A DNA stretch of 64,000 nucleotides from Pengzhenrongella sicca (GCF_017569225.1 NZ_CP071868.1:558001-622000), one strand, 5' to 3'. Positions 28,077 to 37,475 are shown, counted from the first letter of the stretch. Notes: a model not told the origin generated them from the letters alone. Numbers and translations are program-made.

Positions 28077-29779
28077 TGCAGCGCCTCCTCGTCGGCGCGG
28101 TGGGCCCAGGCGGCGAAGGTCTCGGGCCCGGCCGCGGTGGTCTCGCGGTCGGCGACGTAGCGGCGCACGACGCGCTCGACGTACTCGGCTGTGCCCTCCG
28201 CGGTGACCTTGAGGCCGCGCACGGTGCGCCCGAGGCCGGCCTCGTCGCGGTCCGCCGAGGCGAGCCCGCCGCCCAGGTGCACCTGGTAGCCGGGCACCTG
28301 CGCGCCGTCGTCGTCCATGACCAGCTGGCCCTTGAGGCCGATGTCCGCGGTCTGGATGCGCGCGCACGAGTTCGGGCACCCGTTGATGTGCAGGCTGATC
28401 GGGGTGAGCTGGGACAGGTCCCCGAGCCGCGCCTCGAGCGAGTCGATCGCGCGCATCGCCGGGACCTTGGTCTCGACGATCGCGAGCTTGCAGAACTCGA
28501 TGCCGGTGCACGCGATCGTCGACTGCCGGAACGGGCTCGGCTCGGCCTCGAGCCCGTGCGCTCGCAGCCCCGTGACGACGGCGGCGACCTGGTCGGCGGG
28601 CACGTCCAGGACGAGGAGCTTCTGGTAGGGCGTCAGGCGGACGCGGTGCGAGCCGGCGGCGTCGGCGAGGTCGGCGACCGCGGTGAGGTCCGGGCCGGAG
28701 ACGCGGCCGACGTAAGGCGCGGCCCCGATGTAGAACCGGCCGTCCTTCTGCGCGTGCACCCCGACGTGGTCGCCCGAGCGCGTCGGCCGCGGCGGCGGGG
28801 GACCGTCCGGCAGCTCGTACCCGAGGAACTCGTCCTGCAGGATCTGCCGGAACTTCGCGGTGCCCCAGTCGGCGAGGAGGAACTTCAGCCGGGCCTTGTT
28901 GCGCAGCCGCCGGTAGCCGTAGTCGCGGAACAGCGCCGTGACGGCGGCCCAGACGTCGGGCACCTGCTCCTCGCGCACGAACGCGCCCAGGCGTTCGCCC
29001 AGTCGGGGTGCGACGCTCAACGCGCCCGCGACCCACAGGTCGAAGCCGGGGCCGAGCTCGGGGTGCACGATCCCGACGAACGCGACGTCGTTGATCTGGT
29101 GCACGACGTCCTGGCTCGGGTGGCCCGTCACGGCGGTCTTGAACTTGCGCGGCAGGTTCGACAGCTCGAGGTCGCCGAGATACCGGCGGGCGATCTCGTG
29201 GATCGCCCAGGTCGGGTCGAGAATCTCGTCGGCGGCGATCCCCGCGACCGGGCTGCCCAGGATCACGCGGGGAACGTCGCCGCACGCCTCGGTGGTGCTC
29301 AGGCCGACGGCCTCGAGGCGGCGCCAGATCTCGGGCACGTCCTCGACCCGGATCCAGTGCAGCTGGATGTTCTGCCGGTCGGTGATGTCGGCGGTGCCGC
29401 GGCCGAACTCGGTCGAGATCGCCCCGATCGTGCGCAGCTGCTCGGTGGTCAGCGCGCCGCCGTCGATCCGGACCCGAAGCATGAAATACCGGTCCTCGAG
29501 CTCGTGCGGCTCGAGCGTCGCGGTCCGCCCGCCGTCGATCCCCGGCTTGCGCTGCGTGTACAGGCCCCACCAGCGGAACCGGCCGTGCAGGTCCTCGTCC
29601 GTGATCGAGTCGAAGCCGCCCGCGGCGTAGACGTTCTCGATCCGGTCCCGGACGTTCAGGCCGTTGTCGGCGGCCTTCATCTCCTCGTTCGCGTTCAGCG
29701 GGGCCCGGCCGTCGACCGCCCACTGGCCGTTGGGGCGGGACGCGCGGGCCGCCGTCCGGGCAGCGGGGGTGACGGTCAT
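28073..29779 (-). CDS. sir: Sulfite reductase (ferredoxin), siroheme type
   Basis: Six-electron reduction of sulfite to sulfide in the cytoplasm. The protein has 568 residues in two ferrodoxin-like/siroheme repeats. The iron-sulfur/siroheme ligands appear as ACTGIEFCKLA and NGCPNSCARIQ, and the anion-binding arginine segment as TDRQNIQLHW. It most resembles actinobacterial SirA/NirA; sulfite is chosen over nitrite because of the operon. ATG 29779 has AGGAG four to five bases upstream. About 190 bases of leader separate it from the cysteine-rich upstream peptide. Confidence 0.94.
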   Translation of the reverse strand: MTVTPAARTAARASRPNGQWAVDGRAPLNANEEMKAADNGLNVRDRIENVYAAGGFDSITDEDLHGRFRWWGLYTQRKPGIDGGRTATLEPHELEDRYFMLRVRIDGGALTTEQLRTIGAISTEFGRGTADITDRQNIQLHWIRVEDVPEIWRRLEAVGLSTTEACGDVPRVILGSPVAGIAADEILDPTWAIHEIARRYLGDLELSNLPRKFKTAVTGHPSQDVVHQINDVAFVGIVHPELGPGFDLWVAGALSVAPRLGERLGAFVREEQVPDVWAAVTALFRDYGYRRLRNKARLKFLLADWGTAKFRQILQDEFLGYELPDGPPPPRPTRSGDHVGVHAQKDGRFYIGAAPYVGRVSGPDLTAVADLADAAGSHRVRLTPYQKLLVLDVPADQVAAVVTGLRAHGLEAEPSPFRQSTIACTGIEFCKLAIVETKVPAMRAIDSLEARLGDLSQLTPISLHINGCPNSCARIQTADIGLKGQLVMDDDGAQVPGYQVHLGGGLASADRDEAGLGRTVRGLKVTAEGTAEYVERVVRRYVADRETTAAGPETFAAWAHRADEEALQ

Positions 29780-29868
29780 GGTGCTCCTGAGGTCTGGGGC
29801 GGGTGGCCGGCGGCGGCGGGGCGGCCAGGCGGCGGTGCGGGTTCAGGCGGCGCTCAGGGCGAGCGGTG

Positions 29869-29884
29869 GCTGAGTCGGCTCAGC
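29869..29884 (-). promoter_or_regulatory. Leader hairpin whose 5' sequence repeats part of the uORF
   Basis: GCTGAG-TCGG-CTCAGC is a perfect six-bp stem with a four-base loop, about 90 bases before sir. Twelve of its bases (29869-29880) are an exact direct repeat of 30025-30036 near the start of the cysteine-rich uORF. On the RNA, CUCAGC inside the uORF can therefore pair with GCUGAG here instead of the local stem, a possible alternative-structure switch (inference). Confidence 0.5.
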
Positions 29885-29939
29885 GGACGGGGAGCTGTCG
29901 ATCCGATGCTGCGCGGGCAGGCAGGCGCCGCGGCGTCGA

Positions 29940-29956
29940 GCGCCTGGTCAGGGCGC
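29940..29956 (-). promoter_or_regulatory. Hairpin just after the uORF stop
   Basis: On the plus strand GCGCC-TGGTCAG-GGCGC forms a five-bp GC stem, 12 bases past the uORF stop codon. A ribosome finishing or stalled on the cysteine codons would change its folding. It has no U-run, so it is not a simple terminator. Confidence 0.35.
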
Positions 29957-29967
29957 GTCAGGTGAGG

Positions 29968-30042
29968 TCAGCGACAACAACACGCCGGGCACCCGAAGGT
30001 GCTCGCGGCGGCGGCGCGGGGCGCGCTGAGTCGGCTGGTCAC
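29968..30042 (-). CDS. Cysteine-rich leaderless leader peptide (attenuator uORF) of the sulfur operon
   Basis: Short ORF of 24 codons, GTG 30042 to TGA 29970-29968. Its last residues are GCPACCCR, with cysteines at 18, 21, 22 and 23; three are TGT, a codon otherwise scarce in this GC-rich DNA. Codons 15-18 lie in a perfect GCACC-UUCG-GGUGC tetraloop hairpin (29989-30002). The start is leaderless. Poly-cysteine leaderless uORFs ahead of sirA-cysH operons are known cysteine-responsive attenuators in mycobacteria. Here it would couple the whole sir-to-cysG unit to charged tRNA-Cys. The peptide itself is probably not functional. Confidence 0.88.
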   Translation of the reverse strand: MTSRLSAPRAAAASTFGCPACCCR

Positions 30043-30078
30043 ATGGCGAGGCTACGGCCGGATCTCACCTGGTGTCCA
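30043..30078 (-). promoter_or_regulatory. Promoter of the sulfur-assimilation operon
   Basis: On the minus strand, TGGACA (30078-30073, -35) is separated by 18 bp from TAGCCT (30054-30049, -10), and six bases later the GTG of the cysteine-rich uORF begins. The transcription start therefore coincides with the start codon. Confidence 0.7.
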
Positions 30079-30108
30079 CGGCTGCCCAGCCCGTGGGATG
30101 CGGTGGCC

Positions 30109-30124
30109 TAGGTTGAGGCCTGTG
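30109..30124 (+). promoter_or_regulatory. -10 element and leaderless GTG of the divergent membrane-protein pair
   Basis: TAGGTT (30109-30114), seven bases, then GTG (30122). It diverges from the sulfur-operon promoter about 55 bp away. Confidence 0.5.
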
Positions 30125-30466
30125 AACATCCTCTTCGACTGTGTCCTCGTGCTGCACCTGATCGGGTGGGCGATCGTCCTCGGCGGAACGCTGACCAGCC
30201 TGCGCGCGCCCCGCATCGCCCCCGGAGTGCTGCACGGCGCGCTGACCGCGCTCGTGACCGGCGTCGTGCTGGTCGCGCTCAAGCAGGGCGGGGCGGGTCA
30301 CGGGGACGTCAGCCTCGCGAAGATGGGCGTCAAGCTCGCGATCACGCTCGTGATCACGGGCCTCGTCGTCGTCGGCACCCGCAGCCCCGAGCCCGTGAGC
30401 CGCCGGCTGGTGGGCGCGATCGCGGGCCTGACCGTGGTGAACGTGGCGATCGCCGTCGCCTGGTGA
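30122..30466 (+). CDS. Small four-helix membrane protein, unknown function
   Basis: Integral membrane protein of 114 residues with about four helices: 5-24 (DCVLVLHLIGWAIVLGGTL), 36-56, 68-88 (KLAITLVITGLVVVGTR) and 98-113. No family recognised with confidence. The GTG start is leaderless. It overlaps the following DUF456 gene by four bases (GTGA), so the two probably work together. It is divergent from the sulfur operon, but nothing in the sequence connects the functions. Confidence 0.7.
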   Translation: MNILFDCVLVLHLIGWAIVLGGTLTSLRAPRIAPGVLHGALTALVTGVVLVALKQGGAGHGDVSLAKMGVKLAITLVITGLVVVGTRSPEPVSRRLVGAIAGLTVVNVAIAVAW

Positions 30467-30945
30467 ACGCCGCCGGCGAGGTCATCATCGGGATCGTCCT
30501 GCTGGTCGGTCTGTTCGGCGTCGTCGTCCAGATCCTGCCCGGCGGCCTGCTCGTGCTGGGCGCGATCGCCGTCTGGGCCGTCCTGACCGGGACGGGCTGG
30601 GCGTGGGCCGTGCTCGGGCTCGCGGTCGCCGCGACCGCGGTCGCGGGCGTCGGCAAGTACCTGCTCGCCGGGCGACACCTGCGCGGCGCGGGCGTGCCGA
30701 CGTCGACGCTCGTGTGGGGCGGGATCGCCGGCGTCGTCGGCTTCTTCGTCGTGCCGGTGGTCGGGCTGCCGCTGGGCTTCGTGCTCGGCGTCTTCGGTGC
30801 GGAGCTCGCGCGCCTGCGCGATCAGCGCGTGGCGTGGACCGCCACCGTCGCGGCCCTGCGCGCGACGGGCATCACGATCCTGGTCGAGCTGGCGGGCGCG
30901 CTGATCTCCAGCGCGGCGTGGCTCGCGGTGGTCCTGCTCACCTGA
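30463..30945 (+). CDS. DUF456-family membrane protein
   Basis: Integral membrane protein of 160 residues with glycine-rich helices, including GIVLLVGLFGVVVQILPGG, GVVGFFVVPVVGLPLGFVLG and a C-terminal helix. The arrangement P-G-G then G-x-x-x-G-rich helix pairs is typical of DUF456. No enzymatic motif. It starts at GTG 30463 inside the stop of the preceding gene. Function unknown. Confidence 0.75.
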   Translation: MNAAGEVIIGIVLLVGLFGVVVQILPGGLLVLGAIAVWAVLTGTGWAWAVLGLAVAATAVAGVGKYLLAGRHLRGAGVPTSTLVWGGIAGVVGFFVVPVVGLPLGFVLGVFGAELARLRDQRVAWTATVAALRATGITILVELAGALISSAAWLAVVLLT

Positions 30946-31166
30946 CGCGGCCTCACCTGATACGGCGGCCTCGCGCGCCGGTTCGACGGGGGGTTCGCTC
31001 TCGCGCTGCGGACTCGGCAACGGGCGGATATTGTCGCGTGTGCAGCGGCGCCGGGTGAATTCTCGGCGGACCGCGCGGGAAATTTCCGACCGGCCATGAA
31101 GGGAACACATTGCGCTCTCGCCCGTACCTGACGAACGCGCATATGAATAAGGCCGAACGGGTGAAC

Positions 31167-31538
31167 TTAGCCTCGGATCTCGATCGTCGCGACGGCGCCC
31201 GCCGTCAGCCCCCACCGCGCGAAGCTGCCGCGCGGCGCCTCCACGACGGCATCGCCGCCGCGGTGCGGCCTCGTCATGCCGAACGGCCGGAGCACCTTCG
31301 TGACCAGCACCGTTCCCCGCGAGTCGAGCACGGCGACGTCGATGGACACCAGCATCCCCACGCCGTGCACCGAGTTCGCCGGCCGCAGGAGCAGGGCGTC
31401 CGGCAGCACGCGGCGGCCGATCAGGCCGCGCAGGCGGGCCGCGTAGGTCTGCGCGACCAGAATCGGCGCGACGACGGCGCCGTCCACTAGAAGGTCGTGC
31501 GGCGGCGGTGGAAATGCCCCGTTTTGTGGAATCGGCAT
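31167..31538 (-). CDS. DUF192 family protein
   Basis: Cytoplasmic protein of 123 residues with the DUF192 beta fold: AQTYAARLRGLIGRRVLPDALLL, HGVGMLVSIDVAVLD and a C-terminal GDAVVEAPRGSFARWGL. In other genomes DUF192 proteins can be lipoproteins or exported; this one has no signal peptide. The start ATG 31538 has GAGG six bases upstream. It is divergent from the Tad pilus operon and shares a short, AT-richer promoter region with it. DUF192 genes recur beside Tad loci, but its role is unknown. Confidence 0.8.
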   Translation of the reverse strand: MPIPQNGAFPPPPHDLLVDGAVVAPILVAQTYAARLRGLIGRRVLPDALLLRPANSVHGVGMLVSIDVAVLDSRGTVLVTKVLRPFGMTRPHRGGDAVVEAPRGSFARWGLTAGAVATIEIRG

Positions 31539-31551
31539 CTTTTGCCTCGGC

Positions 31552-31557
31552 TATAGT
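31552..31557 (+). promoter_or_regulatory. -10 element candidate of the Tad pilus assembly operon
   Basis: TATAGT stands out in a locally AT-rich stretch (31501-31600) about 90 bp before the first gene of the operon. The overlapping CTATAG is palindromic, so the same bases could contribute to the DUF192 promoter. No convincing -35 is visible, which would fit activation. Confidence 0.4.
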
Positions 31558-31646
31558 TTGGTGAAACCCGGCTGAAGGTCAGCGGAAAACTGCGTCGCCA
31601 GCATGTGCTGTCGTCCTCTTGATCTCGTCGGAAGGTGCGTGCTCAC

Positions 31647-32462
31647 GTGCAGCATGGTGTCATCGGTGCCCTGGTCACCCCGACCGCCGCCGCGGGTGAG
31701 CTCGTCGCCGGCCGCGGCGTCGTCCTCGCCGACCCGCACAGCGTCGACGGGCTGTGGTCCGTCGTCGATGCCGACGTGACCCATTGTGTCCTGCTCGGCG
31801 AGCGCCAGCACGAGTCGCTGGTGCGCCGCCATGCCGCCCTGCTGAGCGATCGCGGCGTCGCCGTCGCCTGGCGGGTCGTGCCGCACGGACCGGCGGCCGT
31901 CGTCGCCATCGCCCTCGAGGCGGCGACGCAGCAGCTCGACGCGGGCCAGGTGCCCGAGTATCTCGGCGAGCTCGCCGCGCGCACGTGGAGCGGCGCGTGG
32001 ATGCCGAGCGTCGCGAAGCTCGAGAAGCCGGCCCCGAGCGTCCTGCAGCACCTGCGCTCGCTCGCCCCCGGGGGTAACGGCTTCCTCGTCAGCCTCTCGG
32101 GCGACGCCGACGTCGTCGCCGTCGGCACGGCGACCAACCCGCGCACGCGCGGCTACCGCTGCACGTCCGTGATCAGCGTCAGCGCCGCGATGCCCGAGCC
32201 GGCCCTGCGCGACGTGCTCACTCTCTGCGGGGCGGGGGAGCGCATCGTCGTCCCCGCGCTGAGCTTTGACCCGCGCGAGCGTTTCGGCTCGGCCAAAGCG
32301 ATCGAGATGGTCGCGCTGCCCGTCGGCAACGAGATCCCGATGCCGCTCGCCGACTCGCTGCCGCGCTGCGTCGTGTGCGCCGCCGTCGTCCCCGCCGAGT
32401 TCTGCAGCTTCTGCCATGTCCGCCTCGTGCGCGACCCCCTCGAGCACTCAGGAGTCCAGTAG
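31647..32462 (+). CDS. Zinc-ribbon-tailed cytoplasmic protein, first gene of the Tad operon
   Basis: Protein of 271 residues with no signal peptide or helix. Only the C-terminus is diagnostic: CVVC followed 9 residues later by CSFC, a four-cysteine zinc ribbon (about 244-262). The body is mixed alpha/beta and I recognise no family. Two GTG starts are possible (31635 and 31647). GGAAGG overlaps the first and sits 11 bases before the second, so I chose 31647. It shares one base with the CpaB gene (TAGTG), indicating coupling to pilus assembly. A regulatory or scaffolding role is a guess. Confidence 0.65.
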   Translation: MQHGVIGALVTPTAAAGELVAGRGVVLADPHSVDGLWSVVDADVTHCVLLGERQHESLVRRHAALLSDRGVAVAWRVVPHGPAAVVAIALEAATQQLDAGQVPEYLGELAARTWSGAWMPSVAKLEKPAPSVLQHLRSLAPGGNGFLVSLSGDADVVAVGTATNPRTRGYRCTSVISVSAAMPEPALRDVLTLCGAGERIVVPALSFDPRERFGSAKAIEMVALPVGNEIPMPLADSLPRCVVCAAVVPAEFCSFCHVRLVRDPLEHSGVQ

Positions 32463-33187
32463 TGAATCCCCGTCAGCGCCGTGGGGTGCTCTTCATCCTC
32501 CTGTCCGCCGTGCTCGCCGTGGTGGTCTTCTTCGTCGTCGTCAGCTACGTCGCCAATGTCGCGAGCCGGGTGGGATCACTGGTCACGGTGTACCGCGCGG
32601 CGGGGCCTGTCGCGGCCTACGCGCCGCTCGACGAGAACTCGATCGTCGCCGACGAGGTGCCCGCGCGGTGGCTCGCCGACGTGGACCGGCTCACCGAGGA
32701 CGACCTGATCGGCCGCAGCGTGGCCGTGAACCTCGAAGAGGGCACGATGCTCACCGCCGACATGCTGGTCCCGGCCAGCGACCTGAGCCCCACCGAGCGC
32801 GAGATCGCGGTCAACGTGGACTCGGTCACCGGCCTCGCCGGCCGCATCGAGACCGGCGACTACGTCGACATCTATGCGGTGTTCGCGGACGTGCCCGGCC
32901 TGCCCAAGCAGGTCCGGGTCCTGGTGCGCAACGTGCGGATCGTGTCGGTGCGGGGCGAGCAGACGACGGTGGACGAGGACGCCACGACCGGGCAGCAGAC
33001 CGTCATCCCGGTGACGCTCGCGCTCGAGCCGAACGACGCGCTCTCGGTCACCTACGCGAGCGCGTTCGCGGCCGAGGTCCGGCTCGTCGGCCTGCCGACG
33101 GGCACGGGCGAGGACCGCACGGGCGAGCAGGGCGAGTTCGACGCCGAGGACCTCGGCGGGCAAGCAATCCCCGAGGGAGGGAACTGA
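32462..33187 (+). CDS. cpaB: Flp pilus assembly protein CpaB/RcpC
   Basis: Membrane-anchored protein of 241 residues with one N-terminal helix (about 8-32) and an SAF domain followed by the RcpC/CpaB domain: SIVADEVPARWL, LIGRSVAVNLEEGTML, REIAVNVDSVTGLAGRIETGD and YVDIYAVF. In Gram-negative Tad systems it links to the secretin; Gram-positives lack the secretin, and the protein probably acts at the cell wall. The C-terminus is acidic. GTG start overlaps the preceding stop. Confidence 0.85.
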   Translation: MNPRQRRGVLFILLSAVLAVVVFFVVVSYVANVASRVGSLVTVYRAAGPVAAYAPLDENSIVADEVPARWLADVDRLTEDDLIGRSVAVNLEEGTMLTADMLVPASDLSPTEREIAVNVDSVTGLAGRIETGDYVDIYAVFADVPGLPKQVRVLVRNVRIVSVRGEQTTVDEDATTGQQTVIPVTLALEPNDALSVTYASAFAAEVRLVGLPTGTGEDRTGEQGEFDAEDLGGQAIPEGGN

Positions 33188-33188
33188 C

Positions 33189-34853
33189 ATGGCCGGAATC
33201 GTCGTCATCGGTTGCGCCGACCAGTCACTGGCCTACGAGCTCCGCTCGCAGCTCGCGGAGGCGGCGGAGGTCGAGGTCGTCGGGGTCGCGGAGACCACGG
33301 CCGAGCTCACCGCGCTGGTGATCCAGCACGACCCCAACCTGATCCTGGTCCACGACCAGCTCGGCCCCGAGCCGGTGCACCAGGTCGTGCGCGACCTCAG
33401 CCTGCGCCGGCCCGCCGCGGTCTCGATCGTCGTCTCGAGCGACAACGAGGCCGAGGCGATCGGCGCCGCGATGGACGCCGGCGCGCGCGGGGTGCTCGCG
33501 TACCCGCTGACGTTCGCGGACGTCCAGGTGCGCGTCGTGAACGCGCTCGAGTGGTCGCGGCACATGATGGCGCTGCTCGCGAACGCGGGACCGGCCGAGA
33601 CCGGCGCTCGCGGGCGGGCCACCGTCGTGGCGGTGACCGGCTCGAAGGGTGGGGTCGGCACGACGACCGTCGCGACCCACCTCGCCTGGGACATCCGCCG
33701 CGAGCTCCCCTCGCACAAGGTGCTCCTGGTCGACCTCGACCTCGAGAAGGGGGACGTGACCAGCCTGATCGAGGCCCGGTACCGCACCTCGATCGCCGAC
33801 CTCGCGAAGGTCTCGCAGGACCTGTCCGTGCGCACCGTCGCCGACGCCGTGTTCGAGCACGAGTCGGGCCTGCACCTGCTGCTGCCCCCGGCCGACGTGC
33901 GCGACGTCGAGTGGGTCACCCCCGCCGCGGTCCGCCAGATCGTCGCGCTCCTGCGCCAGCAGTACGACCTCGTCGTTATCGACGTCGGCGCGCACGTCAC
34001 CCCCGTGCAGGCCGCCGTCGTCGAGATCGCCGACGAGGTGATCTCGGTGGTCACCCCCGACCTGATCAGCCTGCGCGCGCTGCGCCGGAACCTCGGGTGG
34101 TGGGACTCGCTCGCCGTGCGCAAGCCCGAAGGCGTCCACGTGCTGCTCAACAAGCACTCCCGCCTCGACGAGGTGCAACCCGAGACGATGCGCCGCCTGT
34201 CGCCGAGCGGGCTCATGCAGACGGTGCTGCCGGACATGGTGCGCCGGCTCGAGACCGCCGCCAACTCCCGTTCGCCCGAGCTCGTCTCCGAGGCCGCGTG
34301 GTGGAAGGGCCTGCGGGCGCTCGGTCGCGAGCTCGGCGTCGTGCGTAGCCCCGCGGCGGCGAAGTCGGCCGAGCCGGTCCTGGCGCCCGCGACGGTGCCG
34401 CCGGCCCAGCCCAGCCAGCACGCGCAGCACCCGTTGGCCGAGGCCCAGGCCGAGGTTCCGGTGGCGCCGAGCCGGCGGGACAACAGGTCCACGCGGCGCG
34501 AGGCACGCGAGCGCGGCTCGGCCTCCGTCGAGCTGCTCGGCGTGTTCCCGTGGGTCATCGTGCTCGTCCTGATCATGTGGCAGCTCGGCGTGGCCGGCAT
34601 GACGTTCGTCTGGACCGGCTACGCGGCCTCGGCGGCGGCGCGCTCGGTCGCGCTGAACGAGACCTCCGCGGAGGTGACTGCGGCGGCGCGCGAGCGCATG
34701 CCCTCCGGCATGCGCTCGGACTTCACGGTCTGGGTCGACCCCGCCGACGAGTCGCGGGTCACGGTCACCTCGCACGTGCCGCTGGTCGCGCCGGGGATCC
34801 TGAGCACGCCCTGGACCGTCGAGATCGACCGCTTCGTGGTGGTCGAGCCGTGA
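33189..34853 (+). CDS. CpaE/TadZ-like ATPase fused to a TadE-like pseudopilin
   Basis: Single frame of 554 residues. Residues 1-125 are a receiver-like domain without obvious phosphoacceptor pocket; about 140-380 are a MinD/ParA-type ATPase (deviant Walker A VTGSKGGVGTTTVA, then LLVDLDLEKGD and VVIDVGAHV) that positions Tad machines. A Pro/Ala-rich linker follows, then from about 440 a prepilin-like segment, RGSASVELLG and a hydrophobic helix, as in TadE. The frame is open throughout. An in-frame internal GTG at 34461 with GAGG five bases upstream might produce separate TadE. The start is preceded by GGGAGG, one base after the CpaB stop. Confidence 0.85.
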   Translation: MAGIVVIGCADQSLAYELRSQLAEAAEVEVVGVAETTAELTALVIQHDPNLILVHDQLGPEPVHQVVRDLSLRRPAAVSIVVSSDNEAEAIGAAMDAGARGVLAYPLTFADVQVRVVNALEWSRHMMALLANAGPAETGARGRATVVAVTGSKGGVGTTTVATHLAWDIRRELPSHKVLLVDLDLEKGDVTSLIEARYRTSIADLAKVSQDLSVRTVADAVFEHESGLHLLLPPADVRDVEWVTPAAVRQIVALLRQQYDLVVIDVGAHVTPVQAAVVEIADEVISVVTPDLISLRALRRNLGWWDSLAVRKPEGVHVLLNKHSRLDEVQPETMRRLSPSGLMQTVLPDMVRRLETAANSRSPELVSEAAWWKGLRALGRELGVVRSPAAAKSAEPVLAPATVPPAQPSQHAQHPLAEAQAEVPVAPSRRDNRSTRREARERGSASVELLGVFPWVIVLVLIMWQLGVAGMTFVWTGYAASAAARSVALNETSAEVTAAARERMPSGMRSDFTVWVDPADESRVTVTSHVPLVAPGILSTPWTVEIDRFVVVEP

Positions 34854-35199
34854 GGCGTCTGCGCCGCGAGGACCGCGGCTCCGCAGCGCTCGAGGTCGTC
34901 GGTGTCCTGCCGGTCGTCGCCATCGTCCTGCTCGCGCTCCTGCAGGGCATCGCCGCGGCGTACGCCACGCACGCGACGAACCAGGCCGTGCGCGACGGCG
35001 CCCGCGCGCTCAGCCTCGGCAGCTCGGCCGCGGATGCCGAGCTCGCGGTTACGCGCTCCCTGCCGAGCGGCCTGGCCGTCGAGCACTTCACCGTCGTCGC
35101 CGGGGGTGACGGGGTCCGGCTCGAGGTCCGCGTCCCCCGGATCGGCGTGTTCCCCCAGCTGACGGTGGACCGCACCGCGATCATGCCGGACCTCGCGCC

Positions 35200-35203
<4 letters not shown>
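34850..35203 (+). CDS. TadE-like minor pseudopilin
   Basis: Protein of 117 residues with a basic N-terminus, prepilin cleavage motif RG|SAALEV (Glu at +5), and one helix (about 15-37, VVGVLPVVAIVLLALLQGIAA in part), then a small extracytoplasmic domain. GTG start overlaps the previous stop, and its stop overlaps the CpaF start, so it lies in a tightly coupled assembly operon. It probably primes or caps the pilus. Confidence 0.85.
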
Positions 35204-36548
<1,345 letters not shown>

Positions 36549-36552
<4 letters not shown>

Positions 36553-37475
36553 CCCTCCTGCTGGTCCTCGCTGGGGTCTTCGCGGCGTCGACCTTCTTCG
36601 TCGCGGGGGTGCGCGACCTCGCGCTCGTCACGTCGCGCCGGCGGTCGCTCGTGCTCGGCATGGCCGCCGACCTCGAGGGCGGCGACGGCACGGCGATCGA
36701 GCGGTGGGACCGCTCGTTCCGCGCCACGAGGCCGGGCCGCTGGGTGCAGCGCCAGCTCGTGCTGGCGGGGGAGGAGGAGCGCTCCGCCGTCCTCGTCGTC
36801 GCGGTCGCGCTCGGCGGCGGGGTCGTCGTCGGGTACATCCTCGCGATCGGCCTCGCGCCGGTCTTCGGCCTCCTCGGCATCGCCGCCGTCGTCGTCGGCG
36901 CGCGCGCCTACCTCGGGCGCGCGAAGGACCGCCGCAACGAGCAGTTCATCGCCCAGATGCCCGAGCTCGCCCGCGTCCTGTCCAACGCCACCAGTGCCGG
37001 CCTGTCCATCGCGGCGGCCGTCGGCATCGCCGCCACCGAGATGTCCGCGCCGGCGGGGCCCGAGCTCGGCCGGGTCGAGAGCCGCATGCGGTTCGGGGAC
37101 AGCCTCGACACGGCGATGTCGGGACTGGAGGACCGCCTGCCCTCGCGCGAGGTCTCCGTGCTGGTCTCGACCCTGCTCGTCAGCGCGCGCTCGGGCGGCT
37201 CGCTCGTCACCTCGTTGCGCGACATCGCGGACACCCTGGACGAGCGCAAGGAGGTCCGGCGCGAGGTGCGCACGACCCTCGCCCAGTCGACCGCGACCGG
37301 GTACATCGTCATCGTGATGGGCTTCGCGCTGCTGTTCCTGCTCAACTTCATCCAGCCGGGCACGGTGGAGGCGATGCTGGCGGAGTGGGTCGGGCGCGGG
37401 GCGCTCATCGTTGGCGCGTCCCTGTTCGCGGGCGGCTTCCTCCTCATCCGCAGGCTGACGAGGTTCGACGGATGA
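36549..37475 (+). CDS. tadB: Tad platform protein TadB (type II secretion F family)
   Basis: Inner-membrane platform protein of 308 residues. One helix at the N-terminus, two around 78-115, the T2SSF cytoplasmic domain (NEQFIAQMPELARVLSNATSAGLSIAAAVG written here only in part), then two C-terminal helices from about 255. It couples the CpaF motor to pilin polymerisation together with TadC. It overlaps the genes on both sides by four bases. Confidence 0.93.

Noticed and set aside
31090-31135. Small ORF beginning ATGAAGGGAACACAT before the DUF192 gene
   Set aside because: Eleven codons with a single Cys, no promoter or ribosome-binding site of note and no downstream gene it could regulate on that strand except across a 500-bp gap.
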